From positions 248,001 to 312,000 of the forward strand of contig NZ_CAKSZA010000002.1 of the NCBI RefSeq assembly GCF_934525195.1: 64,000 nucleotides of DNA, given 5' to 3'. Numbering within the stretch: the first letter of the stretch is position 1; each line of letters starts with the position of its first letter. The position numbers were made by a program, and so were the translations under genes. Of this stretch, positions 26,747-35,515 are shown in pieces. Source of the stretch: an uncultured Eubacterium sp. GTDB lineage: Bacteria > Bacillota > Clostridia > Oscillospirales > Acutalibacteraceae. The notes below the pieces were generated by a model. It saw only the letters and a program-made list of their open reading frames with translations, had not been told where the DNA came from and searched no databases.

Positions 26747-27802
26747 TTAAAAACAGATTATATTTTTAAAAAACATTTTATATGCCTCGCAGTAGTCGGA
26801 AGAAGCTCTGTTTCGCTTGCATCCGCCACCCCTGCAAAGACGAAAATAGCGGCATTCTTTGCATTTTTCGTCAACAGCATATGATGATTTTACAAAAGAT
26901 TTGAAAATTTCGCTTTCTCGCATTTTTGAGAACGAAACCTCATTTATATTACCGAGGTAACACTCATTTATGCAATAAAAATCGCACGGATAAGTTGAGC
27001 CGTCACCTTCAACAACGAATTGTTCGGAGCAAAAGCCGTTCATTCCGCATTGCTCGGCAGGTCTGCCCTGCATAAGAAGTCGATAGTTATCAAACTGACG
27101 GATTGACATCTGCGTGCCTCGGCTTATATCGTTGAAATATAGTTTATATCCCGATTTCAGATAATTTGCATAATCTTCAACAGACATTGCGTATTCGCTG
27201 TTTTCCTCGCCAAATTCCTTTAGACACGGAATATACTGCAAAAAGTGCAAGTCATTACTTTTGAAAAAGCGATATGATTTTCTGAAATTTTGGGCAAGTC
27301 GAGAAGTCAACACGCTCAAAATATTGAACTGCACATTGTATTTTTTCAGCAATTCGATGGCAGACATAACATCATCAAACGATTCCCTGCCGTCCTTATA
27401 AACACGGTAGGAATTGAGCTCACGGTCACCGTCAAGCGACACACCGACCAAGATACCGTTTGATTTGAAAAATTCGCACCATTGCTCGTCAATGAGTGTT
27501 GCGTTGGTTTGAATACAGTTTGTTATCTTTGAACCTTTGGTGTTAAGCTCTTGTTCCTTTTTGACGAACATATTGAAAAAATCAATGCCCGAAAGCAAAG
27601 GTTCACCACCCTGAAAGGTGAAAATCACTTCTGTTGAGTCGGCATATTCAAGAGCACTTTTGATAACATTTTCTGCTGTTTTTTCGTTCATATATCCTTT
27701 GAACGCCTCATCTCGTTTTTCTGCAAGAGAGGTATAAAAGCAGTATTCACATTTTAAATTACAAGCCGATGATGACGGCTTTATCATAACTGAAATTGGC
27801 AT
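26747..27802 (-). CDS. Anaerobic sulfatase-maturating enzyme (radical SAM/SPASM)
   Basis: Converts an active-site cysteine or serine of sulfatases to formylglycine without oxygen. 351 residues from the ATG at 27802 (8 nt after GGATGG). The radical SAM cluster CNLKCEYC is at Cys14/18/21, FQGGEPLL follows near 65, and the C-terminal SPASM region binds two auxiliary clusters (CGMNGFCSEQF, YPCDFYC, CKECRYFRLCRGGGC). The partner substrate is surely the Cys-type sulfatase at 28694, divergently transcribed two genes away. It is driven by a perfect-consensus promoter. Confidence 0.95.
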   Translation of the reverse strand: MPISVMIKPSSSACNLKCEYCFYTSLAEKRDEAFKGYMNEKTAENVIKSALEYADSTEVIFTFQGGEPLLSGIDFFNMFVKKEQELNTKGSKITNCIQTNATLIDEQWCEFFKSNGILVGVSLDGDRELNSYRVYKDGRESFDDVMSAIELLKKYNVQFNILSVLTSRLAQNFRKSYRFFKSNDLHFLQYIPCLKEFGEENSEYAMSVEDYANYLKSGYKLYFNDISRGTQMSIRQFDNYRLLMQGRPAEQCGMNGFCSEQFVVEGDGSTYPCDFYCINECYLGNINEVSFSKMRESEIFKSFVKSSYAVDEKCKECRYFRLCRGGGCKRNRASSDYCEAYKMFFKNIICF

Positions 27803-27824
27803 AAAATCAACCATCCTTAATTTG

Positions 27825-27853
27825 ATTATATCAATCGGACGGATTTATGTCAA
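27825..27853 (-). promoter_or_regulatory. Promoter of the sulfatase-maturase gene
   Basis: Reverse strand: -35 TTGACA (27853-27848), 17-bp spacer, -10 TATAAT (27830-27825). The -10 lies in an inverted repeat TTGAT-TAT-ATCAA (27822-27834). The plus-strand promoter for the tauE operon must overlap here but is not clear. Confidence 0.75.
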
Positions 27854-27883
27854 CGAATTAAAGCAAATAGAAAAGGAGATAAA

Positions 27884-28672
27884 ATGGGTTTTTGTTTAAT
27901 ATATGCGGTTGTTATTTTTGCCGCCACATTTTTTGGTGCGTTCGTCGGTCTTGGCGGCGGAGTAATAATTAAGCCGTTACTTGATTTAATCGGTCACGAC
28001 ACAATTGCGGTGGTCAACTTCATTTCTGCCTGTGCTGTGTTCAGTATGAGCATAACCTCAACCATAAAACACATCAGAGCAAAGACAAAAATCGAATTCG
28101 GTATAATCATTTATCTTTCAATAGGTGCTGTTGTGGGCGGTATTTGCGGTTCAAAGCTGTTTGATTACTTCCTTACATTATTCAACAACTCGCTCCTAAA
28201 AAGTATTCAAGGGCTTGCTTTGGGCATTTTGCTCGTGGCATCCGTTATATATGTAAACACAAAAAATGCAAAGAGTTTCAAACTCACAAAGCCTGTGCCT
28301 ATCATTATTGTTGGCTTAACTCTCGGATTTATCGCATCTTTTTTGGGAGTAGGCGGAGGCCCTATCAATGTTGCATTTTTGGTGTTGTTCTTCTCTATGA
28401 CCGTAAAAGAGGCTGCCGTTTACAGCGTTGGCACAATCTTTTTCAGTCAACTTTCAAAGCTCGTTACCCTCGGGGTTACACATACAATACCAAAGTTTGA
28501 TGTCGTTACACTTATCGTTGCGATTTTGTGTGCGGCTGTCGGCGGTATCGTAGGTGCAAAAATGAACAAAAAGGTTAATGAGAAAGTTATACAAATAATA
28601 TTTACCGTTATGGTATCGGCTGTTGCACTTGTGAACTTCTACAATGCAATAGCAGGATTTATTGCACGGTAA
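27884..28672 (+). CDS. TauE/SafE family anion exporter
   Basis: 262-residue membrane protein with eight predicted helices in two repeats, each opening with a glycine-rich motif (FVGLGGGVIIKPLL near 20-35 and FLGVGGGPINVAFLVLF near 155-170), diagnostic for TauE/SafE (YfcA) permeases. Members move sulfite, sulfoacetate, thiosulfate or other sulfur anions. Here it heads an operon with a sulfatase and a sugar symporter, so a role in disposing of the released sulfate is likely (inference). AAAGGAGAT ribosome site. Confidence 0.9.
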   Translation: MGFCLIYAVVIFAATFFGAFVGLGGGVIIKPLLDLIGHDTIAVVNFISACAVFSMSITSTIKHIRAKTKIEFGIIIYLSIGAVVGGICGSKLFDYFLTLFNNSLLKSIQGLALGILLVASVIYVNTKNAKSFKLTKPVPIIIVGLTLGFIASFLGVGGGPINVAFLVLFFSMTVKEAAVYSVGTIFFSQLSKLVTLGVTHTIPKFDVVTLIVAILCAAVGGIVGAKMNKKVNEKVIQIIFTVMVSAVALVNFYNAIAGFIAR

Positions 28673-28693
28673 ACAAAAATAAAGGGGAAAATT

Positions 28694-30019
28694 ATGAAGA
28701 AAAAAAACATTATATTCTATTTTTCCGATCAACAGCGTTGGGACACGGTTAACAGCCAGGTAACTCCTAATTTGATGCAGTTGGCAAGCGAGGGTGTTAT
28801 GTTTGAAAACAACTTCACCTGTCAGCCTGTTTGCGGACCTGCAAGAGCATGCTTGCAATCAGGTTTGTATGCAACTCAAATCGGTTGTTATTGGAACGGA
28901 ATTCCGCTTCCTGACGGTACTCCGAGCCTTGCACATTACTTCAACAACGCAGGCTATCAAACGGCGTACATCGGAAAATGGCATTTGGCATCGGACAGAT
29001 TACCGGGCATTGGTATGCACTGTGAAGCAACTGCTATTCCAAAGGAACGACTTGGTGAATATCAGTACTTCCGCGGGGCTGATGTTTTGGAATTCACATC
29101 ACACGGATATGACGGTTTTATATTCGATGAAAACGGTACAAAAATCAACTTTACCGGATACAGAGCAGACTGCATAAACAACTATGCAACCGAATACATA
29201 GAAAATAGAGATAAAGATAAACCTTTCTTTATGTTCATCAGTCAGCTTGAGCCTCATCATCAAAACGACCATCATTGCTATGAGGGATTCAAGGAAACAA
29301 TAGACGACTACAAAAATTATCCGCTTCCTGATGATTTGACATTTATGAAGGGCGACTACAAAGAAATGTACCCTGACTATATGTCAGCCATCAACCGACT
29401 TGACTACAATGTCGGCAGGCTTGTGCAAAAGCTCAAGGACGAGGGCATTTATGATGACACAATCATTATTTATACCTCCGACCACGGCAGTCACTTCAAG
29501 ACAAGAAACCTTGAATACAAGCGTTCTTGCCACGAAAGTGCAACACATACCCCGCTCATCATCAAAGGCGGCGAATTTGTTGGTGGCAAAAGAGAAACAA
29601 GGCTTTCATCACTCATTGACATTCCGCCGACACTTATGGCTATGGCAGGCATTGATATTCCAAAGCAGTATATGGGTATCGACCTTGCAAAGCAAGTAAG
29701 CGGTGAAGAGCCGCCACGAAAGAACGTATTTATCCAGGTCAGCGAGGCTTCAAACTCAAGAGCCATCAGAACCGACAAATACAAATATTCAATCAGAGAT
29801 GCAAGTCCTTGCGGATATATTCACGCAAAGGCTAAAGTTTATTTTGAAGATTATCTTTACGATTTGGAAAAAGACCCGATTGAAAAGCATAATCTTATCA
29901 AAAACAAGGCTTATGCAGAAGTTCGTGAAGAATTGAAGCAACAACTTATTGACGAAATGATGAATGCCGGTGAGGATAAACCTGTTATTATGCCGGCAAT
30001 TAAAGCGAGGAAGATTTAA
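28694..30019 (+). CDS. Cys-type sulfatase
   Basis: Alkaline-phosphatase-fold sulfatase of family S1, 441 residues. The formylglycine motif C-G-P-A-R is at 47-51 (followed by ACLQSG), so activity requires the radical SAM maturase next door. Metal ligands include Asp12 (FSDQQRWD) and the TSDHGSH motif near 256-262; FIGKWH-like AYIGKWHL is also present. There is no signal peptide: the first residues are MKKKNIIFYFSD, going straight into the fold. It should therefore act in the cytoplasm on a small imported sulfate ester. The stop codon shares one base with the start of the symporter gene. Confidence 0.93.
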   Translation: MKKKNIIFYFSDQQRWDTVNSQVTPNLMQLASEGVMFENNFTCQPVCGPARACLQSGLYATQIGCYWNGIPLPDGTPSLAHYFNNAGYQTAYIGKWHLASDRLPGIGMHCEATAIPKERLGEYQYFRGADVLEFTSHGYDGFIFDENGTKINFTGYRADCINNYATEYIENRDKDKPFFMFISQLEPHHQNDHHCYEGFKETIDDYKNYPLPDDLTFMKGDYKEMYPDYMSAINRLDYNVGRLVQKLKDEGIYDDTIIIYTSDHGSHFKTRNLEYKRSCHESATHTPLIIKGGEFVGGKRETRLSSLIDIPPTLMAMAGIDIPKQYMGIDLAKQVSGEEPPRKNVFIQVSEASNSRAIRTDKYKYSIRDASPCGYIHAKAKVYFEDYLYDLEKDPIEKHNLIKNKAYAEVREELKQQLIDEMMNAGEDKPVIMPAIKARKI

Positions 30020-31527
30020 TGGAGCAGAAAAAATATTTAACAATGAAAGAGCGCATTTGCTTTACAGTCGGTGCGTTCGGCCGTTCAGGCATATATACAC
30101 TTATGTCAATGTTTACTCTCGTATTTTTCCAAAACGGAGCAGGCTTGACACTTAAACAAGGCACAACAATTATTCTTATCGGCAGAATTTTTGACGCACT
30201 CAACGACCCTGTAATGGGTATGATTGTTGACAGAACAAAGTCAAAATGGGGCAAGATGCGTCCATATCTTTTGTTCTCACCTGTGCCGATTGCACTGACA
30301 ACAATCGCATTGTTCTCCGCACCTTTTGAAGAAGGTTCAACGGCAGCATTTGTATGGGCACTTGTTACATACATCCTTTGGGGTGTGGCATTTACGGTAC
30401 AGGATGTTCCGTTCTGGGGACTTTCATCTGTAATCACTCCGCTTGAAAGCGAAAGAACATCATTCATCTCAACCGCAAGGCTCGGTTCAACATTCGGCGG
30501 TATTTTGCCGGCACTTCTTGTTCCGATTCTTTATCAGAGCAATATGGGCTACACAAAGGGATTCTTCCTTTCGGGTGTAATCTTTGCCGTTCTCGGATGT
30601 GCACTTTCTATCCTCATTTTCTTTGTTTCAAAAGAAAGAGTGCCAAAGATGGATCACACTCCGTCATTCAAGGAAACATTCGTTGTTCTCGGCAAAAACA
30701 AGCTCCTCATCATCGTTATTTTTGCTGCTGTTCTCGGCTCAACAATGGTTACTGCTAACCAATGTGCAGACTACATCGGCAACTATATTATCATCCAAAA
30801 CTACACCGACTTTACACAGATTTTCCAAGACTTCCTCCCGGGTGCACAGAAGTTGCTCATCGACAATGTTGACGCTGCCGCTGCATACGATTTTTGGATT
30901 CCTCGTGGAACTATCGTAACAACTCTTACAGTTGCAATCGGTGTTGGTATGGTGCCAGCAATGGCTCTCTTCCCTGTTCTCAGAAAGAAGCTTTCACTCA
31001 AGCAAATCTACATCGGTTCAGCACTCTTCGGTATGATTGTTCACGCACTTTGCTATGTGGTTATGGCACAGGATGTAACTAAGGTTAACATCTATGTTTT
31101 GTGGATATTCCTCTTCCTTATGGGTCTCCCTCTCGGAATTTACAATGTAATTACATATGCGCTCATCGCAGATGCCGTTGACTATCTTGAATGGAAAACA
31201 GGCGAGCGTCAGGAGGGTGTATGCTTTGCATTCCAAACATTCCTTTCAAAAGTTAACGCTGCTGTTGCAACATTTGTATTCGGTCAAATTCTTGACGGTA
31301 CAGACTTTAAGCCTGTTGACAAATCACTTGTTGACATCGCAGGCAGACAAATTTTCTTCCAGCAATCAGAGAGCACACAAAAAATGCTTGTTGCTCTTGT
31401 AACGATTGTTCCTGCAGTTGGCTTCTTGCTTACAATCATTCCAATGTTCTTCAACGACTACACCGGCAAGGTAAAAGAACAAGCACAAAAGGAACTCGAA
31501 GCAAAGCGTGAAGCTAAGATGCAATAA
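30019..31527 (+). CDS. GPH-family sugar:cation symporter (MelB-like)
   Basis: 502 residues with 12 predicted membrane helices. Typical GPH features are the loop GRIFDALNDPVMGMIVDRTKS-type segment near 55-75 (cation-binding aspartates) and LIADAVDYLEWKTGERQEG near 395-412. An inserted polar region around residues 265-290 is longer than in MelB. Likely takes up a glycoside or sulfated sugar that the co-transcribed cytoplasmic sulfatase then desulfates. It ends at a strong bidirectional terminator. The substrate is unknown; no kinase or glycosidase follows it. Confidence 0.9.
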   Translation: MEQKKYLTMKERICFTVGAFGRSGIYTLMSMFTLVFFQNGAGLTLKQGTTIILIGRIFDALNDPVMGMIVDRTKSKWGKMRPYLLFSPVPIALTTIALFSAPFEEGSTAAFVWALVTYILWGVAFTVQDVPFWGLSSVITPLESERTSFISTARLGSTFGGILPALLVPILYQSNMGYTKGFFLSGVIFAVLGCALSILIFFVSKERVPKMDHTPSFKETFVVLGKNKLLIIVIFAAVLGSTMVTANQCADYIGNYIIIQNYTDFTQIFQDFLPGAQKLLIDNVDAAAAYDFWIPRGTIVTTLTVAIGVGMVPAMALFPVLRKKLSLKQIYIGSALFGMIVHALCYVVMAQDVTKVNIYVLWIFLFLMGLPLGIYNVITYALIADAVDYLEWKTGERQEGVCFAFQTFLSKVNAAVATFVFGQILDGTDFKPVDKSLVDIAGRQIFFQQSESTQKMLVALVTIVPAVGFLLTIIPMFFNDYTGKVKEQAQKELEAKREAKMQ

Positions 31528-31540
31528 AAGAAACTACATA

Positions 31541-31579
31541 AAAAAAAACGGAGAGGATTGAACCTCTCCGTTTTTTTTT
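31541..31579. terminator. Bidirectional terminator
   Basis: A-run, ACGGAGAGG-ATTGAA-CCTCTCCGT, T-run; separates the sulfatase operon from the converging OadB operon. Confidence 0.9.
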
Positions 31580-31591
31580 ATGTTATAAAGT

Positions 31592-31780
31592 CTATTCATC
31601 AGAGTTATCTTTTTTCTTAGAAGTTAGTTTGTTGAGCAAATAAGTCACAAGAACGATTACTCCGATAACAATAAATATACCGAGCATTCCGTACAAAACA
31701 ACAGGGAGCGAAGTTTTCCAGCTATCTGCGTGGATTGCCATTGTAAAAACCGTTAAAAGAGAAACAAATAAATTTTGCAT
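31592..31780 (-). CDS. OadG-like small membrane subunit
   Basis: 62 residues: one long hydrophobic helix (about 27-50, LYGMLGIFIVIGVIVLVTYLL) followed by a lysine-rich cytoplasmic tail, the shape of gamma subunits of Na+-pumping decarboxylases. It lies 15 bp after oadB with a GGAGGG ribosome site. Gamma subunits tether the biotin-carrying alpha subunit to the beta pump. No alpha subunit is in the window, so the assignment rests on size, topology and position. Confidence 0.7.
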   Translation of the reverse strand: MQNLFVSLLTVFTMAIHADSWKTSLPVVLYGMLGIFIVIGVIVLVTYLLNKLTSKKKDNSDE

Positions 31781-31795
31781 TATATTCCCTCCTTA

Positions 31796-32950
31796 TTAAG
31801 ATACGAGAGTCAGGATTAAGCCACCTGCGATAACCGAGGCGATTTGACCTGAAACGTTTACGCTGATTGACTGCATGAGCAAGAAGTTTTGATTATCCTC
31901 TTTAAGTCCCATTTGGTTTACAACTCTGCCGCTCATTGGGAAAGCGGAAATACCTGCGGCGCCAATCATAGGGTTGATTTTTTTATCCTTTGGCAAGAAC
32001 AAATTGAGGAACTTTGCAAACATAACACCACCGATTGTGTCGAAAACAAACGCAACCAAACCGAGGGCGAGAATCAAGATTGTGTCCCACTGAACGAAAG
32101 ATTTGTAGTTCATTCTGCCTGCAACTGTGATGCCCAAAAGAATTGTGATGATATTGGCAAATGAATTCTGTGCGGTTTCCGAAAGATTATTAAGCACGCC
32201 ACATTCTCTGATGAGGTTGCCGAACATCAAGAAGCCGACAAGGGCAACCGACTTTGGAGCAACAAGACCCGCAATAACGGTTACAACAATCGGGAACAAA
32301 ATCTTGGTTGTTTTTGATACATCGCCTGCGGAATATTTCATACGGATTTGGCGTTCTTTCTTGGTTGTGACAGCCTTGATAACAGGAGGCTGAACAATCG
32401 GCACAAGAGCCATATACGAATACGCTGCGACCATAATTGCACCGAGATACTTGGAGTTAAGCTCATTTGCAACAAAGATTGATGTCGGACCGTCTGCTGC
32501 ACCAATAATTGCGATTGACGCAGCGTCGTTGACATCAAAGAAGAAACTTGCAACAAAGAATGTAAAGAATATACCAAACTGTGCGGCTGCACCGAAAAGC
32601 ATCAGCCACGGATTTTTAAGCAACGGACCGAAATCTATCATTGCACCGATACCGATAAACAGCAACAGCGGAAAAAGCTCATTGGCAATACCTGCATTGA
32701 ACAGGGTGTCAATCGGTCCTTCCTCTGCACCGGGTTGAGTAATTGCACCCGACCACGGCAAATTGACAAGAATTGTGCCGAAGCCCATCGGCAACAAAAG
32801 TGTTGGTTCCATCTCTTTTGCAATTGCAAGATAAACAAGCAATCCGCCGACTGCCCACATCAAAACCATTTGCCATTTTATTTCTCCGACATTAGAGAAC
32901 AAATTGGCGAATTCCTGCAAAACAGATGTTCTTAATAGTAATGCTTCCAT
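31796..32950 (-). CDS. oadB: Sodium ion-translocating decarboxylase beta subunit
   Basis: 384-residue integral membrane subunit that couples decarboxylation of carboxybiotin to Na+ export (oxaloacetate, methylmalonyl-CoA or glutaconyl-CoA type). Family motifs: GVGAMIDFGPL-like IGIGAMIDFGPLLKNP and IGAADGPTSIFVA, with the essential aspartate of the Na+ site. The start is ATG 32950 after AAGGAG; an apparent open extension upstream is the riboswitch leader. The alpha and biotin-carrier subunits must be elsewhere, so the substrate type is unknown. Followed by an OadG-like gene. Confidence 0.94.
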   Translation of the reverse strand: MEALLLRTSVLQEFANLFSNVGEIKWQMVLMWAVGGLLVYLAIAKEMEPTLLLPMGFGTILVNLPWSGAITQPGAEEGPIDTLFNAGIANELFPLLLFIGIGAMIDFGPLLKNPWLMLFGAAAQFGIFFTFFVASFFFDVNDAASIAIIGAADGPTSIFVANELNSKYLGAIMVAAYSYMALVPIVQPPVIKAVTTKKERQIRMKYSAGDVSKTTKILFPIVVTVIAGLVAPKSVALVGFLMFGNLIRECGVLNNLSETAQNSFANIITILLGITVAGRMNYKSFVQWDTILILALGLVAFVFDTIGGVMFAKFLNLFLPKDKKINPMIGAAGISAFPMSGRVVNQMGLKEDNQNFLLMQSISVNVSGQIASVIAGGLILTLVS

Positions 32951-32969
32951 AAAATTCTCCTTTTTTGTT

Positions 32970-33113
32970 GTATTAAAATAAAAAAACAGACTTCTGCCAT
33001 AAAATGGCAAAAGTCTTGTTAATACCAAAACGGAACTGCACAACCCGGGTTTTCCCGTACTGACGGACTGTGCAACACTTGCATTGCAAATGCTAACTAC
33101 TCCCTTTTTTTCG
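32970..33113 (-). promoter_or_regulatory. yybP-ykoY-like (Mn2+) riboswitch with terminator
   Basis: The leader begins AAAGGGAGTAG and ends AACAAGACTTTTGCC, the two strands of the conserved yybP-ykoY closing region. Between them is TCCGTCAGTACGGG with AAAACCCGGGTTGTGC, matching the family's conserved internal loop and stem order. The 3' strand can instead form the terminator AGACTTTTGCCA-TTTTA-TGGCAGAAGTCT (32988-33016) followed by GTTTTTTT. So ligand binding should prevent termination (an ON switch). Confidence 0.75.
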
Positions 33114-33119
33114 AAAAAT

Positions 33120-33148
33120 ATTATAATACACAGACTATTCCGTGTCAA
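33120..33148 (-). promoter_or_regulatory. Consensus promoter of the riboswitch-oadB unit
   Basis: Reverse strand: -35 TTGACA (33148-33143), 17 bp, -10 TATAAT (33125-33120). The -35 lies within the last codons of the SGNH hydrolase gene. Confidence 0.85.
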
Positions 33149-33776
33149 GAGATAAATGCTTCAATATTTCATCGGAAATAATTTTGTGGCAAAGGTCTGT
33201 CGGATGAAACGAATCGGCTGAAAGTTCCTGCGGAGAAAATGTTTTTTGTGCTTCGTCAAGCACGGGTTGCAAATCAAGAATTTCTATTCCATTTGCCAGA
33301 GCCGACAGTTTAAGTCGTTCTCTAAACCGATTGAGCGTTTTGATAAATGGGTGAAACTCCTCGAGCGTGTCAATCAAAAACGGAAGAACATACAGAATTT
33401 GAGCATCATCAAGTTCGTTTTTCATTCTGCCGAAAAGTTCATCCATATTCGATTCCAAAGTTTGATTTGGCGGTGGGCACAGTTCGGGATAATACTCCTC
33501 CCACGCATCATTTCCGCCGACAAGCATAATCACAACATTCGGTTTTAGCGAAATGCAATCATCGTCCATTCTGTTGCAAAGGTTGTAGGTTCTGTCATCA
33601 ACAATTCCCTTATAAAACACCTCGGCATTCGGAAACTTTTTCTTGATTTCCTCGCCGATATTAAGTGCATAAACCTGCTTGCCGTGAAGCAAATGGTCAT
33701 ACTGACGATTAAAATCTATGTCGGTTACACTATCGCCGAAAAAGAGAATTCGGCTGTTATTATCAATTTTTATCAT
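33135..33776 (-). CDS. SGNH/GDSL-family hydrolase
   Basis: 213 residues, cytoplasmic (no signal peptide). Block I FFGDSVTD with nucleophile Ser16, block III VGGNDAW with the oxyanion Asn near 88, and block V DSFHPTD with the Asp/His pair near 191-194. Esterase, acyl-hydrolase or carbohydrate deacetylase activity is possible. Third gene of the hypA-amidohydrolase operon; 11 bp separate it from the amidohydrolase. Its ribosome site is weak. Confidence 0.9.
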   Translation of the reverse strand: MIKIDNNSRILFFGDSVTDIDFNRQYDHLLHGKQVYALNIGEEIKKKFPNAEVFYKGIVDDRTYNLCNRMDDDCISLKPNVVIMLVGGNDAWEEYYPELCPPPNQTLESNMDELFGRMKNELDDAQILYVLPFLIDTLEEFHPFIKTLNRFRERLKLSALANGIEILDLQPVLDEAQKTFSPQELSADSFHPTDLCHKIISDEILKHLSLDTE

Positions 33777-33787
33777 ATTTATTTAAC

Positions 33788-35071
33788 TCAACAATCATAG
33801 AATTTATCAAGTTCTTCATCACATTTTGGATACTTCTTGATTTTTGGTTCTTTGAAAATCTTACCACGGCAAACAACCATATACGGCTCCCTGAGTGCTC
33901 TGAAATCATCAAACGGATTGTCATTTGAAATGAGCATATCGGCACATTTGCCAGCCTCAATACTACCTGTTTCGTCAGCAATACCGAGAATTTGAGCGTT
34001 GTTGAGTGTTGCTGTGTAAAGTGCATATTCAGGTGAAACTCCGACATTTCTTTCAAAATAATGAAGTTCACGCCACATATTGTAGTGGGTTGTATAAGGA
34101 CAGCCTGTGTCTGTGCCGAGACCGACGGTAATACCGTTTTCAAGCGCTGTTTTTGAACCGATAATCATATTGTTATAAACAATATTTGAATTGTACTGAA
34201 CAGCCTCGCTGATACCGAGAGTTTCTCGCTTGAACTTTGCCATAGGCATTGCAGGAGAAAGAGTACAAACCAAAACAGCATTGTATTTCTTAAAGGTGTC
34301 AATTTCCTTTTGAGTGAGAGTTGAACCGTGCTCAATGGAATCAACTCCATTTTCAACAGCACAACGAACGCCCTCAGGGCTTTGAACATGGGCAGCAACC
34401 TTGAGTCCGAGCTTGTGAGCCTCATCACAACAAGCTTTAATCATATCAGCCTGCATCATAAGTTTGCCAGGTTCACCCTTAACTTTTGCGTCCATAACAC
34501 CGCCTGTTATCATAAGTTTGATTAAGTCAACATTTTGGCTTTTCAATTCGTCAACCATCTTTACAGCCTCTTCAACAGAAGCGGCAGGATGGGTGACAGA
34601 ACCAACCATATGACCGTGAGGCACACCGATTGCGTAGTTTGAAACAAACATTCTCGGACCATCAAGTTTGCCGGCATTGATTTTGTCACGCAACTTTGTG
34701 TCGAGGTCATCAAGTCCGCCAACAACTCGAACAGTTGTTACACCCGACATCAAGCCCTGCATTGCATATGCGTGGCACATCTTGAGAACAAGAGCCTTTG
34801 ACAAGCTTGAAGAAAGCGCAAATTTTGTGAGTTTTGTTGTATTCATCGGCTTATTTTGTGGCTTACCGCCGGCAGGCAAATGAACATGCAGATTGATAAG
34901 ACCCGGCATCAAATATTTTCCGTCAAGGTTGATAACCTCATCATTAGAACATGTGGCAATCTTGCCGATTTCTGTAATTTTTCCGTTTTCAACAGCCACA
35001 TCAGTATTCGGCTGAGGCTTCATATCCTTTGTACCGTCAAGAAGCGTACAATTTTTAAATACATATCTCAT
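33788..35071 (-). CDS. Metal-dependent amidohydrolase (imidazolonepropionase-like)
   Basis: 427 residues. The metal ligands HVH (NLHVHLPAGG, near 61-63), a lysine in LIKLMITGG that may be carboxylated, AAHVQSPEG, SIEHGS, and the fourth-metal Asp in GLGTDTGCPY follow the pattern of the amidohydrolase superfamily branch that includes Xaa-Pro dipeptidases and imidazolonepropionase-like enzymes. The usual beta-sandwich flanks the barrel at both ends. Substrate unknown. It sits between hypA (12 bp) and an SGNH hydrolase (11 bp), with a strong GGAGG site. Confidence 0.9.
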   Translation of the reverse strand: MRYVFKNCTLLDGTKDMKPQPNTDVAVENGKITEIGKIATCSNDEVINLDGKYLMPGLINLHVHLPAGGKPQNKPMNTTKLTKFALSSSLSKALVLKMCHAYAMQGLMSGVTTVRVVGGLDDLDTKLRDKINAGKLDGPRMFVSNYAIGVPHGHMVGSVTHPAASVEEAVKMVDELKSQNVDLIKLMITGGVMDAKVKGEPGKLMMQADMIKACCDEAHKLGLKVAAHVQSPEGVRCAVENGVDSIEHGSTLTQKEIDTFKKYNAVLVCTLSPAMPMAKFKRETLGISEAVQYNSNIVYNNMIIGSKTALENGITVGLGTDTGCPYTTHYNMWRELHYFERNVGVSPEYALYTATLNNAQILGIADETGSIEAGKCADMLISNDNPFDDFRALREPYMVVCRGKIFKEPKIKKYPKCDEELDKFYDC

Positions 35072-35083
35072 AGCTTACCTCCG

Positions 35084-35428
35084 TTAATAAACCTCAATTT
35101 CTTTGATATTAAATTCGTTTCCTTTAATTAAATAAGTGTTTTCACTGCCACAGTGAGGACAAATTTTTCCAAACTCAACAGTAGGATAATTAGTCTGACA
35201 ATCTTCGCAATAGGTCACGGCTTCAATCTTTTCAATTATCAATTCGCAATCAATCAGAATATCGTGTTTTTTTATTGCCCACTTCCAGCAATCCATAAGA
35301 TATTCGGGAATGACGCTTGAAACCTCGCCGATTTCAAGAGTAACAGAATGAATATGCTCAACATCATTTTCTTTAGCTACACTCTCAACATCATCAATAA
35401 CATAAAATACTACTCCGAGTTCGTGCAT
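35084..35428 (-). CDS. hypA: HypA-like nickel metallochaperone
   Basis: 114 residues. The N-terminal MHEL (His2 is the Ni ligand) and the zinc domain with Cys74, Cys77, Cys90 and Cys93 (YCEDC ... CPHC) are intact. HypA delivers Ni to [NiFe]-hydrogenase with HypB. Here no hypB-F or hydrogenase genes are near; it leads a three-gene operon with an amidohydrolase and an SGNH hydrolase. It may serve distant Ni enzymes, or its partner gene may be the metal-dependent amidohydrolase (inference). Confidence 0.88.
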   Translation of the reverse strand: MHELGVVFYVIDDVESVAKENDVEHIHSVTLEIGEVSSVIPEYLMDCWKWAIKKHDILIDCELIIEKIEAVTYCEDCQTNYPTVEFGKICPHCGSENTYLIKGNEFNIKEIEVY

Positions 35429-35457
35429 ATTTTATCTCCCTTAGATTTATTAATATT

Positions 35458-35486
35458 ATTTTACCTTTAAAGATATACAAAGTCAA
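35458..35486 (-). promoter_or_regulatory. Sigma-A promoter of the hypA operon
   Basis: Reverse strand: -35 TTGACT (35486-35481), 17 bp, -10 TAAAAT (35463-35458). Confidence 0.7.
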
Positions 35487-35515
35487 CCGAAATTTATATA
35501 GATGTACAAATAATA

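Noticed and set aside
31592..32950. Complete oxaloacetate decarboxylase operon
   Set aside because: Only beta and gamma-like subunits are present; no alpha subunit or biotin carrier in the window.
32951..33148. N-terminal extension of OadB by 66 codons
   Set aside because: The open codons run through a promoter, riboswitch and terminator; the ATG at 32950 has a strong ribosome site and matches the family start.
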